Source: Streptomyces sp. NBC_01381 (GTDB lineage Bacteria > Actinomycetota > Actinomycetes > Streptomycetales > Streptomycetaceae). Taken from it: a stretch of DNA of 64,000 bases. The notes below the pieces were generated by a model. That model was not told the origin of the DNA. It did no database searches and worked only from the letters and a program-made list of their open reading frames with translations. The position numbers were made by a program, and so were the translations under genes. Where the stretch lies: assembly GCF_026340305.1 (NCBI RefSeq), contig NZ_JAPEPI010000002.1, forward strand, positions 186,001 through 250,000, in the 5' to 3' direction. Below, one piece after another: positions 18,026-27,638 of the stretch. Positions within the stretch are counted from its first letter, which is position 1. The number at the start of each line of letters is the position of its first letter.

Positions 18026-18136
18026 ACCGTCCGAACTGGACCGACTGAGCCGACTGAGCCGACTGAACCGTCTGGACCTGTGACATTTCTGTGCGCACCG
18101 GCGCTGCTCAGCGTGGGGGCACGGACACGGTGAGCC

Positions 18137-18793
18137 GTGTCGCACCAGTACGAATGGGAAAGCGTGGGCCGAGGAGGAGAACCCCGTCGCGCGCAGGCGC
18201 ACGACGAGGAGCTTGGCGCGGCTGTCGCGCGGGCGCAGGAGGGCGACGAGGCGGCCTTCGCGGTCGCGTACCGCCTGGTGCAGCCGGGGATCCTCGGCTA
18301 TCTGCGCGGCCTGGTCGGCCACGACGGCGAGACCGCGGAGGACGTGGCGGCCGAGGCCTGGCTGGAGATCGCCCGCGATCTGGGGCGGTTCCGCGGTGAC
18401 GGGGCGGGCTTCCGCGGCTGGACGGCGACCATCGCGCGGCACCGGGCGCTCGACCATCTGCGCCGGCAGAAGGCCAGGCCTCGGCCGTCCGCCCTGGAGC
18501 AGGACATGCTCGAGCTGCCCGGACCGCACAGCACTTCGGGCCAGGCTCTGGAGGCGATCTCCACGGAGCAGGCGCTCGCGCTGATCGCCGGGCTGCCGCG
18601 CGACCAGGCGGAGGCGGTGCTGCTGCGGGTCGTCGTCGGCCTGGACGCCCCCTCGGCGGCCCGGGTCCTCGGCAAACGCCCCGGCGCGGTCCGCACCGCC
18701 GCGTACCGCGGCCTGAAGCGGCTCGCCGAGCAGCTCGGCGACACGCGGGGTGTGACGGATGACGGGCCCGGTCCGCTGGGGGAGTCGAGATGA
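18137..18793 (+). CDS. ECF-type RNA polymerase sigma factor (module 1)
   Basis: A 218-residue group 4 sigma factor. Region 2 is seen in FAVAYRLVQPGILGYLRGLVG, AEDVAAEAWLEIARDLGRF and FRGWTATIARHRALDHLRR; region 4 in ALALIAGLPRDQAEAVLLRVVVG and APSAARVLGKRPGAVRTAAYRGL. It is closely similar to the second sigma at 19731-20396. The next gene, a single-pass membrane protein, starts 13 nt later, so the pair forms a sigma plus membrane-partner unit. No zinc-binding anti-sigma motif is seen in the partner. Start is the GTG at 18137; an adequate ribosome site is not obvious. Confidence 0.92.
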   Translation: MSHQYEWESVGRGGEPRRAQAHDEELGAAVARAQEGDEAAFAVAYRLVQPGILGYLRGLVGHDGETAEDVAAEAWLEIARDLGRFRGDGAGFRGWTATIARHRALDHLRRQKARPRPSALEQDMLELPGPHSTSGQALEAISTEQALALIAGLPRDQAEAVLLRVVVGLDAPSAARVLGKRPGAVRTAAYRGLKRLAEQLGDTRGVTDDGPGPLGESR

Positions 18794-18806
18794 CCCGGGA
18801 GTCAGG

Positions 18807-19343
18807 ATGGACGTGAACGAGAATCCCTCCGGGGGCGAGCGCGCCCTGGATGCGCTGCTCGCTGACGCCGTACGGGTCGGCGACGTCGACCCGGATTCGC
18901 AGGGCCGAGCGGTCACCGCGTTCCGCAGCGCGCGGGACGCGGGCGCCCACCGGACGCGCACCCGCCGCCGCGACGACTGGCGTCCCCGCGTACGCCGCCG
19001 CGCCCTCGGCTCCCTGCGCGCGGCGGTCGGCGCGGTCCTCGCCAGCCTGCTGCTCGGCGGGGTCGCGATCGCCTCCATCGGCACGTCCGGCCAGGACGCC
19101 CCCGCCCCGCCGAAGAAAACCTCCGACCGGACCCGCCCCTCCCCGGCAGTCCCGTCGCCACAGCCCTCTGCCCCGTCGAAAGCTCCCGCGCCGAGCGCTG
19201 AGCCGAGCACCCGCCCGGGCAGCAAGGCAAAGGCCGACGACAAGGGCAAAAAGAAGGGCAAGCGCTCCGAGCACCCCCGGGGATCCCACGGCCGCCCGAC
19301 TGACTTACCCCCGAAGCCCTCCAAGGCACACGGCAAGCACTGA
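18807..19343 (+). CDS. Single-pass membrane protein, partner of ECF sigma (module 1)
   Basis: A 178-residue protein from ATG 18807. A cytoplasmic segment of about 75 residues (ERALDALLADAVRVGDVD then RRRDDWRPRVRRRALG) is followed by one transmembrane helix (AAVGAVLASLLLGGVAIASIG). The outside part is almost only Pro, Ser, Lys and Ala, ending with His-rich sequence. The architecture is that of a membrane-tethered sigma regulator, although the N-terminal part is not a recognised ASD or zinc anti-sigma domain. The same layout is repeated by the gene at 20396. Confidence 0.8.
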   Translation: MDVNENPSGGERALDALLADAVRVGDVDPDSQGRAVTAFRSARDAGAHRTRTRRRDDWRPRVRRRALGSLRAAVGAVLASLLLGGVAIASIGTSGQDAPAPPKKTSDRTRPSPAVPSPQPSAPSKAPAPSAEPSTRPGSKAKADDKGKKKGKRSEHPRGSHGRPTDLPPKPSKAHGKH

Positions 19344-19730
19344 GACGCCGGGGGCGGGGCCCCTTTAGGGGCGCGGGGAACTGCGCGACAAGCCACAACG
19401 AACCCGCAGACGAAGAAAAAACCCGGCGGCGAAAGCCGCAATCCAAGGCCGCGGGGCAACCAATTCACCCGCCAAGGCCTCTGCCAAGGTGAGCGGCCGG
19501 GGTCGCCACCCCCCACAGGAGAGACCCCGGCCGTCACGCGGCACGGACCGCACGCGGCCCGTACTCCCTTCAGCGCCGCGCGTGCGTTTTCTGTCACACC
19601 GCGTTGTGTCACGCGCTAGTTGCGCGTTGTACCAAACATGGACGTGAGCCCACTTCAGCCCGTAGCGTGCTGCTTCGCGCCAGGCTGCGGGGGCAGGACC
19701 GCAACCGGTGGAGGCGCCTAGGGAGAAGTT
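19344..19730. other. 387-bp gene-free gap between the two sigma modules
   Basis: No coding frame is supported. It starts with the dispersed GGGGCGCGGGG repeat (19359-19409). An inverted repeat, GGCCGGGGTC (19495-19504) and GACCCCGGCC (19523-19532), may be a terminator. The last 150 bases should hold the promoter of the second sigma gene, which has GGGAGAAG just before its GTG. Confidence 0.6.
19359..19409 (+). repeat. Dispersed GGGGCGCGGGG intergenic repeat
   Basis: GCCCCTTTAGGGGCGCGGGG, then AACTGCGCGACAAGCCACAA and CGAACCCGCAG. It is nearly the same as the second copy at 7423-7471. It begins 16 nt after the stop at 19343 and contains a CCCC-TTTA-GGGG hairpin. Confidence 0.75.
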
Positions 19731-20396
19731 GTGCTGGGGGACGACGCGGAACTGACCGCCGCGGTGCTTGCGGCACAGGACGGGGACGAGACCGCGTTCC
19801 GGACTGTGTACCGCGCTGTGCACCCGCGGTTGTTGGGCTACGTACGGACGCTGGTCGGAGACCCGGACGCGGAGGATGTCGCGTCCGAGGCCTGGCTGCA
19901 GATAGCCCGTGACCTGGACCGGTTCAGCGGTGACGCGGACCGGTTCCGCGGCTGGGCCGCACGCATCGCGCGCAACCGCGCGCTCGATCACATACGCATG
20001 CGGGGCCGCCGCCCCGCGATAGGCGGCGACGAGACCGAGCTGACCGGGAAGCCGGCCGACGCGGACACCGCGGGCGAGGCGATGGAGTCCCTGGCCACCG
20101 GCGACGCGCTCGCGCTGATAGCCAAGCTGCCGCAGGACCAGGCCGAGGCGGTCGTCCTGCGCGTGGTCGTCGGGCTCGACGCCAAGAGCGCGGCCCAGAC
20201 CCTCGGCAAGCGCCCGGGAGCGGTCCGCACGGCCGCGCACCGCGGCCTGAAGCGGCTCGCGGAGCTGCTCGGCACGGACGGTCCGTTGAACCCGGACGCG
20301 CTGGACGCCGTGCCTCCGCAGAGAGAGGCGCGTGGGCGTGCGGTGACATCCGCCGGTGTGACGCAATCGCGTTCGCGGGCGCAGAAGGACATGTGA
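19731..20396 (+). CDS. ECF-type RNA polymerase sigma factor (module 2)
   Basis: A 221-residue paralogue of the sigma at 18137. The GTG at 19731 is preceded by GGGAGAAG. Region 2: FRTVYRAVHPRLLGYVRTLVG, AEDVASEAWLQIARDLDRF, FRGWAARIARNRALDHIRM. Region 4: ALALIAKLPQDQAEAVVLRVVVG and SAAQTLGKRPGAVRTAAHRGLKRL. A C-terminal tail of about 35 residues is not part of the sigma fold. Its stop overlaps the start of the membrane-protein gene by one base (TGATG), which indicates tight coupling, stronger than in module 1. Confidence 0.93.
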   Translation: MLGDDAELTAAVLAAQDGDETAFRTVYRAVHPRLLGYVRTLVGDPDAEDVASEAWLQIARDLDRFSGDADRFRGWAARIARNRALDHIRMRGRRPAIGGDETELTGKPADADTAGEAMESLATGDALALIAKLPQDQAEAVVLRVVVGLDAKSAAQTLGKRPGAVRTAAHRGLKRLAELLGTDGPLNPDALDAVPPQREARGRAVTSAGVTQSRSRAQKDM

Positions 20397-21472
20397 TGGC
20401 CGACGAGGATTACAGGTGGCTGAACCGCGACGCGGCGGAGCGTTTGCTGAGCGGTGAGTCCTTCGACGGCGCCGACCATCACACGCGGGAGCGGGCCGAG
20501 CGGCTCGCCAAGACCCTGGACTCGCTGACCGCCGACGAGCGTGTGCTCGCGGGTCCGCCCGGTGATCTCTCCGCCGAACTGCCTGGTGAAGCCGCCGCCC
20601 TCGCGGCTTTCCGGGAGGCCCGTGGCCTTTCCGCAGGGGCCTCTTCTACGCGCGTTGGAGCGGGGCAAACCGTACAAATCGTCGGCTCTGCCGAGCCCCG
20701 GCGCCCGACCCGCTGGGGTCGCCCCATGCGCTTCGGGCTCGCCGCCGTCCTTGCGGGCTGCATGATCGGCGGTGTCGCCGTCGCGGCCGGTACGGGCGTG
20801 CTGCCCTCGCCGTTCGGCGGCCGGGACGAGAAGGGCCCCGCGGCCTCCGCGTCGCCCGTCGCGCCGCCGCAGCCGCTGGAGTCGGCGACCGGCGGGGCGA
20901 GCACCGCACCGGACGTCGAGCCCGACGACGTACACACGACACCGGACGGCAGCTCGCGCGAGCCCGGCAGCAGCGCGCCGCCGCGCTCGCCCGAGGCCTC
21001 CGCGGGCGCGTCCCAGGGCGGCGGCTCCCAGCAGCCCGGCACCGGCGATCCGCAGCGCGAGGACGAGGCCGCCGACTGGCGCAAGAAAGTGGTCGCCGCC
21101 TGCCAGGACCACCGCAACGGCGAACTCCGGGGCGAGAAGAAGCGCCGCCTGGAGAAACTCCTCGGCGGCTCCGAGGGGATCACCGAGGCCTGCAACCGCG
21201 TGCTCGGCGACGGCGACGGCGGCGACCGCGAGGGCGGCGGCAGCGGTGGCGGCAGCGGCGGTGACGACGACGGCGACAACGGCGGCGACGGCGACAAGGA
21301 CGGCGACGGATCGTCCGGCAACGACCCCGAAGGCAACGGCGGCGCCAACCCGGTCCCGCCGATCGTCGCGCCGACCAGCTCGCGCACCCCCACCCCCACG
21401 GCGTCCTACAGCGCCAAGCCGGTGCTGCCCTCGGCCACCGCCACCTCCTCCTCCACCTCCACGGGATCCTGA
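20396..21472 (+). CDS. Single-pass membrane protein, partner of ECF sigma (module 2)
   Basis: A 358-residue protein starting at the ATG overlapping the sigma stop. The cytoplasmic part (LNRDAAERLLSGESFDG, AERLAKTLDSLTADERVLAG, ELPGEAAALAAFREARG) is helical and longer than in the module 1 partner. One transmembrane helix (FGLAAVLAGCMIGGVAVAAG) leads to a Pro/Ser linker, a small helical domain with two cysteines (VAACQDHRNGELRGEKKR and TEACNRVLG), then Gly/Asp-rich repeats and a Thr/Ser/Pro tail. The cytoplasmic part may hold the sigma, but no known anti-sigma motif is visible. Confidence 0.85.
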   Translation: MADEDYRWLNRDAAERLLSGESFDGADHHTRERAERLAKTLDSLTADERVLAGPPGDLSAELPGEAAALAAFREARGLSAGASSTRVGAGQTVQIVGSAEPRRPTRWGRPMRFGLAAVLAGCMIGGVAVAAGTGVLPSPFGGRDEKGPAASASPVAPPQPLESATGGASTAPDVEPDDVHTTPDGSSREPGSSAPPRSPEASAGASQGGGSQQPGTGDPQREDEAADWRKKVVAACQDHRNGELRGEKKRRLEKLLGGSEGITEACNRVLGDGDGGDREGGGSGGGSGGDDDGDNGGDGDKDGDGSSGNDPEGNGGANPVPPIVAPTSSRTPTPTASYSAKPVLPSATATSSSTSTGS

Positions 21473-21618
21473 CCAGCGGGCTTTTCCCCTGGTCGCACCG
21501 CTGATCCGTTCAAGGTGTGACGTTTTTTGAAGCAGTGACGCAGTAACAAGTGAGCCGACTGGTCATCGGCCCGCGCACGAGCCGGGGGTTCCCCCCGTAC
21601 CTTTGGCTCCGTGCCACC

Positions 21619-21657
21619 AGCGTGGGCGGGAGACGTTCCCCCGATCCCGCCCACGCT
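21619..21657. terminator. Terminator hairpin between converging genes
   Basis: AGCGTGGGCGGGA (21619-21631) is the exact reverse complement of 21645-21657, with a 13-nt loop. It lies between the module 2 membrane gene (plus) and the L,D-transpeptidase gene (minus). Confidence 0.75.
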
Positions 21658-21682
21658 GCTTAATCCTTCGCCCGTAGCGGGC

Positions 21683-22537
21683 TCACTTGTAGACGACGAC
21701 CTTGTCGCCGTTCCTGACCTGCGCGAACAGGCTCCCGATCTTCTTCTCGTCGCGTACGTTCACACAGCCGTGCGAGGCGCCGTTGTAGCCGGTCGTCGCG
21801 AAGTCCGACGAGTAGTGCACGGCCTGGCCGCCGCTGAAGAACATCGCGTACGGCATGGCGGTGTCGTACAGCGTCGAGACGTGATGCCGGGACTTCCAGT
21901 ACACCTCGAACGTGCCGTCGCGGGTCGGCGTGTACTGCGAGCCGAACCGCACGTCCATCGTCGACACGGCCTTGCCGTCGATCATCCAGGTCAGCGTGCG
22001 GCTGGCCTTGCTGATGCACAGGACGCGGCCGTTCAGACAGCGCGGATCGGGCTTCGACGGCGGGATGCCGCCCCCCGAGTAGAGCTCGAACTTGGTCGGC
22101 TTGTGCGTCATGCCGAGCAGCTTCTGCCAGGTCACGGTGTCCGTGGTCCCCGTGCGGGGCAGCCCGCGCTTGCCCTGGAAGCCCTTGACCGCGGTGGCGG
22201 TGGACGCGCCGTACGTCCCCGAAGGGTTCTCGTAGAGCCAGGCGATCTGCCGCAGCCTGGCCTGCAGCTCCCGCACCTGGGGGCCGCTCGCGCCCCGGTC
22301 GAGCAGGGTCTTGGGCGGCGGCTTCGGCGCCGCGGCGGGCTTCTCGCCGCCCTTGTCGGATCCCTTGCCGGCGCCCTTCTTGTCGCTGTCCCCGTCCCTG
22401 TCCCCGTCCCCGGGCTTCGTCGTGGAGATCCGCACGGGAGGTTGCGCCTTCCCGTCCGTATCGACGGCCTGTGCCGTACATCCGCTGACCAGGGCGGCCA
22501 TGACCACGGCCCCCACGCCTATCGCGCCCTTGCGCAC
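21683..22537 (-). CDS. L,D-transpeptidase lipoprotein with peptidoglycan-binding domain
   Basis: A 284-residue surface lipoprotein. It begins at GTG 22537 (GGGGG site 5 nt before) with signal VRKGAIGVGAVVMAALVSGC. A Lys/Gly/Asp spacer of 50 residues precedes a PG_binding_1 domain (LLDRGASGPQVRELQARL ... GTYGASTATAVKGFQ). The C-terminal YkuD domain has the catalytic signature NGASHGCVNVRD with Cys nucleophile and upstream HYSSDF. It should form 3-3 cross-links or anchor proteins in the wall. It is monocistronic and diverges from the acyl-CoA mutase gene. Confidence 0.95.
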   Translation of the reverse strand: MRKGAIGVGAVVMAALVSGCTAQAVDTDGKAQPPVRISTTKPGDGDRDGDSDKKGAGKGSDKGGEKPAAAPKPPPKTLLDRGASGPQVRELQARLRQIAWLYENPSGTYGASTATAVKGFQGKRGLPRTGTTDTVTWQKLLGMTHKPTKFELYSGGGIPPSKPDPRCLNGRVLCISKASRTLTWMIDGKAVSTMDVRFGSQYTPTRDGTFEVYWKSRHHVSTLYDTAMPYAMFFSGGQAVHYSSDFATTGYNGASHGCVNVRDEKKIGSLFAQVRNGDKVVVYK

Positions 22538-22647
22538 AACGACCCCCGTTGTCGATCGACGAACCCGCCAAGAGTGTTTCCCGCGAGTGACCACCCCTGA
22601 ACGTTGCCGCATGCTGGAGGCAGCCCACTAGTAGGAGGCGCCGAGAG

Positions 22648-24267
<1,620 letters not shown>

Positions 24268-24356
24268 CCAGGGGGGTTACTCGAATGGGTGATGCGGGGC
24301 GGAATGACGGCGGAGGCGGTTACTCTCATGAAGAGTGCTCCCGAAAGGAGGCTGAC

Positions 24357-24935
24357 ATGGCCGTGATAATGCATGAGACGTCGCTCGCCGATGCTGCCGA
24401 CCGCCTCTGGGAAGAGCTGCCCGGACACCGGGTGGAGATCCTCAACGGGAGCATTGTTGTGACACCGCCGCCGGATGGCTCGCACCAGGTGACCCTGTCC
24501 CGCCTCACCAGGAGGTTCTACGACGCAGGGACAGACGAAGCAGGCGTCGAGCCTGTGCAGGGGATCGGCCTCTGGCTGCCGACCGGTCCTGACGATTATG
24601 CGGTGCCCGACCTCTCCATTGTCGATATTGACTTCAGGGATGAGGCCGTCGAGAAGAACTGCTACGCCCCGCATGTGTTCCGGCTGGTCATGGAAGTGAC
24701 ATCGTCCAACTGGGGCAACGACCTGGTGACGAAGGTCGAGACCTACGCCAGGACGCGCATCCCCGTATACGTCGTCGTCGACCGAAAGCACGACGAGGTG
24801 CTGGTGTACTCGGACCCCGACGGGGACGAGTACGTGACCTGCTCCCGCTACAAGCGTGGCCAGACCGTCCCCGTCCCCCCGTCCGTAGGCGTCACCCTCG
24901 ACCTCTCCGTGGACACCCTCCTCGACGGCGACTGA
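24357..24935 (+). CDS. Uma2 family (DUF820) putative endonuclease
   Basis: A 192-residue protein, ATG 24357 with a strong AAAGGAGG 5 nt upstream. The restriction-like PD-(D/E)xK core is visible: HRVEILNGSIVV, YAVPDLSIVD, RLVMEVTSSN and KVETYARTRIPVYVVVD. Uma2 proteins are widespread, occur in many copies in Streptomyces, and have no settled function. The gene stands alone between the mutase and a LysE-type exporter, with no methyltransferase beside it, so I do not read it as a restriction system. Confidence 0.9.
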   Translation: MAVIMHETSLADAADRLWEELPGHRVEILNGSIVVTPPPDGSHQVTLSRLTRRFYDAGTDEAGVEPVQGIGLWLPTGPDDYAVPDLSIVDIDFRDEAVEKNCYAPHVFRLVMEVTSSNWGNDLVTKVETYARTRIPVYVVVDRKHDEVLVYSDPDGDEYVTCSRYKRGQTVPVPPSVGVTLDLSVDTLLDGD

Positions 24936-24992
24936 CCGTCCGCTGAGCGGACGCCGTCCCCCGCTGTCGCAAGCCCGTGCGAGACTCCGCCC

Positions 24993-25643
24993 ATGCTGGG
25001 TGTCATCGATCTTCCGACCTATCTCGCGGGCCTCGTCCTCATCATTCTGCTGCCGGGACCGAACTCGCTGTACGTGCTCTCCGTCGCCGCCCGGCGCGGC
25101 ATACGCACCGGCTATACCGCCGCCGCGGGTGTCTGGTGCGGGGACACCGTGCTCATGACCCTTTCGGCGGCCGGCGTTGCGTCCCTGCTGCAGGCCAACG
25201 CCGTGCTCTTCGGGATCGTGAAGTACGCCGGTGCCGGGTATCTGACCTGGCTCGCGGTCGGGATGCTGCGGGCCGCGATCGGCATGTGGCGGGCGCGGCG
25301 CGAGCAGTCCGTGGAGCAGGCGGACGGGGCGGGCGGCTCGATGGAGCGGCCGTTCCGCCGGGCCCTGGTGATCAGCCTCCTGAACCCGAAGGCCATCCTC
25401 TTCTTCATCGCCTTCTTCGTGCAGTTCGTGGACCCCGGGTACGCCTATCCCGCGCTCTCGTTCCTCGTGCTCGGGGCCCTCGCCCAGGTGGCGAGCGTTC
25501 TCTACCTGACGGCTCTGATCTTCAGCGGAACCAAGCTGTCGGCCGCCTTCCGCCGCCGCAAGCGGCTCTCTGCCGGGGCCACTTCGGCGGCGGGTGCGCT
25601 GTTCCTCGGGTTCGCGGTGAAGCTGTCGCTCGCCGGCGTCTGA
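24993..25643 (+). CDS. LysE/LeuE-type amino-acid exporter
   Basis: A 216-residue inner-membrane protein with about six helices. The opening LPTYLAGLVLIILLPGPNSLYVLSVAARRGIRTGY is the family signature, including the PGPN motif, and the second half has FRRALVISLLNPKAILFFIAFF. It probably exports an amino acid such as leucine or homoserine. It lies 57 nt after the Uma2 gene and converges with a MarR gene with only 8 nt between stops. No clear ribosome site precedes the ATG. Confidence 0.92.
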   Translation: MLGVIDLPTYLAGLVLIILLPGPNSLYVLSVAARRGIRTGYTAAAGVWCGDTVLMTLSAAGVASLLQANAVLFGIVKYAGAGYLTWLAVGMLRAAIGMWRARREQSVEQADGAGGSMERPFRRALVISLLNPKAILFFIAFFVQFVDPGYAYPALSFLVLGALAQVASVLYLTALIFSGTKLSAAFRRRKRLSAGATSAAGALFLGFAVKLSLAGV

Positions 25644-25651
25644 GCGTCGGC

Positions 25652-26116
25652 TCAGTGGTGCCAGGCGTCGCCTCCCACGTTGTGGATCATGCGCTGGAGG
25701 ACCTTGAGGGTGCGGATGTACTCCTCGTCCGTGATGCCCTCGTGGATCTCCGCACGCGTCTTCTGCTGGCGCGCGGCGGTGTCGTCCCGGAGCCTGCGGC
25801 CCTCGTCGGTGATGCGGAGCCGGCCGTCGGTGTCCTCGGTGAGCAGGGCGCGGTCGTGCAGGGCGCTGATGTTGTGGTGCAGGGAGGCGTCGCCCACGCT
25901 CAGGTAGCCGCGCAGGGTTTCCACCACCTCCGCCTTGTCGCGGCCGTCAGCGGTGTTGATCTGGTTCAGGATCCACCACTGGGGCTGGGTGAGCCCGGCC
26001 TCGGCCAGCATGGTGCGGATGTGGTGGACGACGGCCTCTCCCGCCGCCGTTGCCCAGTAGCCGATGGGCTGGTCGATGAGTTCTTCGTCGCTGTGGGAGT
26101 ACGTGAAAGTGGTCAT
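25652..26116 (-). CDS. MarR-family transcriptional regulator
   Basis: A 154-residue winged-helix regulator: QPQWWILNQINTADGRDKAEVVETLRGYLSVGDASLHHNISALHDRALLTEDTDGRLRITDEG covers the reading head and wing. It follows the FAD monooxygenase gene on the same strand with a 33-nt gap. A 20-bp imperfect palindrome fills that gap and lies inside its own promoter, so autoregulation is likely. It may respond to phenolic or aromatic compounds in line with the neighbouring monooxygenase, but that is inferred from position. Confidence 0.92.
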   Translation of the reverse strand: MTTFTYSHSDEELIDQPIGYWATAAGEAVVHHIRTMLAEAGLTQPQWWILNQINTADGRDKAEVVETLRGYLSVGDASLHHNISALHDRALLTEDTDGRLRITDEGRRLRDDTAARQQKTRAEIHEGITDEEYIRTLKVLQRMIHNVGGDAWHH

Positions 26117-26130
26117 GCCCAGAACTTAGA

Positions 26131-26150
26131 ACCTCAAGTTTGATTGAGGT
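26131..26150 (-). promoter_or_regulatory. MarR promoter with palindromic operator
   Basis: ACCTCAA (26131-26137) and TTGAGGT (26144-26150) form a 7-bp inverted repeat with a 6-bp centre. On the minus strand TTGACC just upstream and TAAGTT just downstream could be -35 and -10 elements, so the palindrome sits in the spacer. The start codon is 15 bp further on. Confidence 0.6.
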
Positions 26151-27601
26151 CAACTGCCTTGGTGGATCAGCCTGAAGTAGTCCGTCAGGCCCGTCGTGTC
26201 CTCGCCTGCCCAGCCGACGTACCCGTCGGGGCGTACCAGGAAGAGGCCCTTGCCGTAGGGCGGGTAGGCGTCGATGCGGCACGTGTGGACCAACTCATCG
26301 TCCAGCAAAGGGAGTTCGGCGTCAGTGCCGACCGTGAGGAGCGTGAAGTGCGGGCCCCTGAACGCGTCGAACAGCCTCCTCCCGGCGTACGGCCCGTCCG
26401 GTGCCCGGTCGCCCGCCCGCAGCGCCCCCTCCGCAAGGCCGGTGCGGGTCTCCGCCGTGAGTGAGCTGTCCCGGTAGCCGAGGCCCAGCTGCCGGGTGGC
26501 CGCCCCGCGCCGTTCCTCGCCCCGGTGGATGCGGGTGGAGAGGCCCAGCATCTGGGCGGCGTTGGGAAGGCGCTCCTCCTCGTAGGTGTCGAGGAGGGCC
26601 TCCGGTGCGCCGCCCCGCAGGACCGCGCCCAGCTTCCACCCCAGGTTGTAGGCGTCCTGGACGCTGGTGTTCAGGCCCTGCCCGCCCGCGGGGGAGTGCA
26701 CATGCGCCGCGTCCCCGGCCAGGAACACCCGCCCGTCGCGGAAGCGGTTCGCCATCGCCGCGCGCGGCCGGAAGTCGGACGCCCACCGCACCTCGGTGAC
26801 GTCATCGGCGGCGAGATGGGTGCGGGCCGCGACGACCGCGCGTACACCGTCGAGCGAGGTGTCGGGAGCCGTCCCGTCCGTGAACTGGGCCGTCAGCTGG
26901 AAGTCCTGGGTGCCCGGCAGCGGGCAGATCGCCAGGAACCCCGTGCCATCGGCCGTGGGCGCGAACATGTGCCAGTTGTCGCGGTCCAGGGCGGGGATGC
27001 GGACGTCGGCGACGAGGATCGGATGCGGGTCCACGGTCTCGCCCGTCATGCCGATCCCCAGCGCCGCCCGCACGGTGGAGCGGCCGCCGTCGGCCGCCAC
27101 GGCGTAGGCGGCGCGGACGGTCCGCCCGTCCGAGAGGTGGGCGGTGACGCCTTCCCCGTCCTGCGTCAGACCGCTCAGCTCGGCGCCGAACTCCACGTCG
27201 CGGCCGCCGAGTTCGTGAAGCCGGGCGGACAGGATCTCCTGGGTGCGCCACTGGGGGAGCAGCAAGGGGCTTGCGTACGGGGCGTCCGGCGTCGCCTCCG
27301 TCGCGTCGAACATCCGGTGCTCGCCCTGCCGCTCGCCGCCCTGCCAGACCATGCCGACCGGGGCCGGGCCGCCCGCCGCGAGGGCCGCGTCGATGATCCC
27401 GAGGTCGTCGAAGACCTCCTGGGTGCGCGGCTGGATGCCCTTGCCGCGTGAGCCGGGGAAGAGGGCGTCGGCCCGCTCGACGACCAGGGCCCGCACGCCG
27501 CGCCGGGCAAGATCGCAGGCGAGGGTCAGACCGGTGGGGCCGGCGCCCACGATGAGTACGTCCACCGTCAGGGGAGTTTCCTTAACGCTGTTAAGTGCCA
27601 T
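26150..27601 (-). CDS. FAD-dependent aromatic-ring monooxygenase (PheA/TfdB type)
   Basis: A 483-residue class A flavoprotein hydroxylase. VDVLIVGAGPTGLTLACDLARRGVRALVVER is the N-terminal FAD fold, RGKGIQPRTQEV is a family motif, and FLAGDAAHVHSPAGGQGLNTSVQDAYNLGWKL is the second FAD motif with the DG/GD element. A thioredoxin-like C-terminal domain of about 100 residues follows. It resembles phenol hydroxylases and rifampicin monooxygenases; the substrate cannot be told. It diverges from a TetR gene with 37 nt between starts, and two palindromes there suggest repression by that TetR protein. Confidence 0.93.
   Translation of the reverse strand: MALNSVKETPLTVDVLIVGAGPTGLTLACDLARRGVRALVVERADALFPGSRGKGIQPRTQEVFDDLGIIDAALAAGGPAPVGMVWQGGERQGEHRMFDATEATPDAPYASPLLLPQWRTQEILSARLHELGGRDVEFGAELSGLTQDGEGVTAHLSDGRTVRAAYAVAADGGRSTVRAALGIGMTGETVDPHPILVADVRIPALDRDNWHMFAPTADGTGFLAICPLPGTQDFQLTAQFTDGTAPDTSLDGVRAVVAARTHLAADDVTEVRWASDFRPRAAMANRFRDGRVFLAGDAAHVHSPAGGQGLNTSVQDAYNLGWKLGAVLRGGAPEALLDTYEEERLPNAAQMLGLSTRIHRGEERRGAATRQLGLGYRDSSLTAETRTGLAEGALRAGDRAPDGPYAGRRLFDAFRGPHFTLLTVGTDAELPLLDDELVHTCRIDAYPPYGKGLFLVRPDGYVGWAGEDTTGLTDYFRLIHQGS
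27581..27595. promoter_or_regulatory. TetR operator candidate, site 1
   Basis: CTTAACGCTGTTAAG is a perfect 6-bp inverted repeat with a 3-bp centre. It overlaps codons 3-7 of the monooxygenase gene. Confidence 0.65.
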
Positions 27602-27615
27602 GCCCCGAGCCTGCG

Positions 27616-27630
27616 CTTAACGGTGTTAAA
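27616..27630. promoter_or_regulatory. TetR operator candidate, site 2
   Basis: CTTAACGGTGTTAAA matches site 1 in 13 of 15 bases, 35 bp away. On the minus strand TTGACA (27637-27632) is a good -35 for the monooxygenase, so this site lies in the spacer. On the plus strand TAAATT, 6 nt before the TetR GTG, is a candidate -10. Confidence 0.65.
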
Positions 27631-27638
27631 TTGTCAAG

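Noticed and set aside
20643..20656. CTACGCGCGTTG inside the module 2 membrane-protein gene
   Set aside because: It resembles the nucleoside operator but lies deep in coding sequence, has no promoter context and no nucleoside link.
22538..22647. Possible cobalamin riboswitch before the B12-dependent mutase
   Set aside because: The 110-bp gap lacks a B12-box-like sequence and is too short for the full element.
24357..24935. Uma2 gene as a sign of a defence island
   Set aside because: No methyltransferase, helicase or other defence gene is adjacent; single Uma2 genes are common in Streptomyces.
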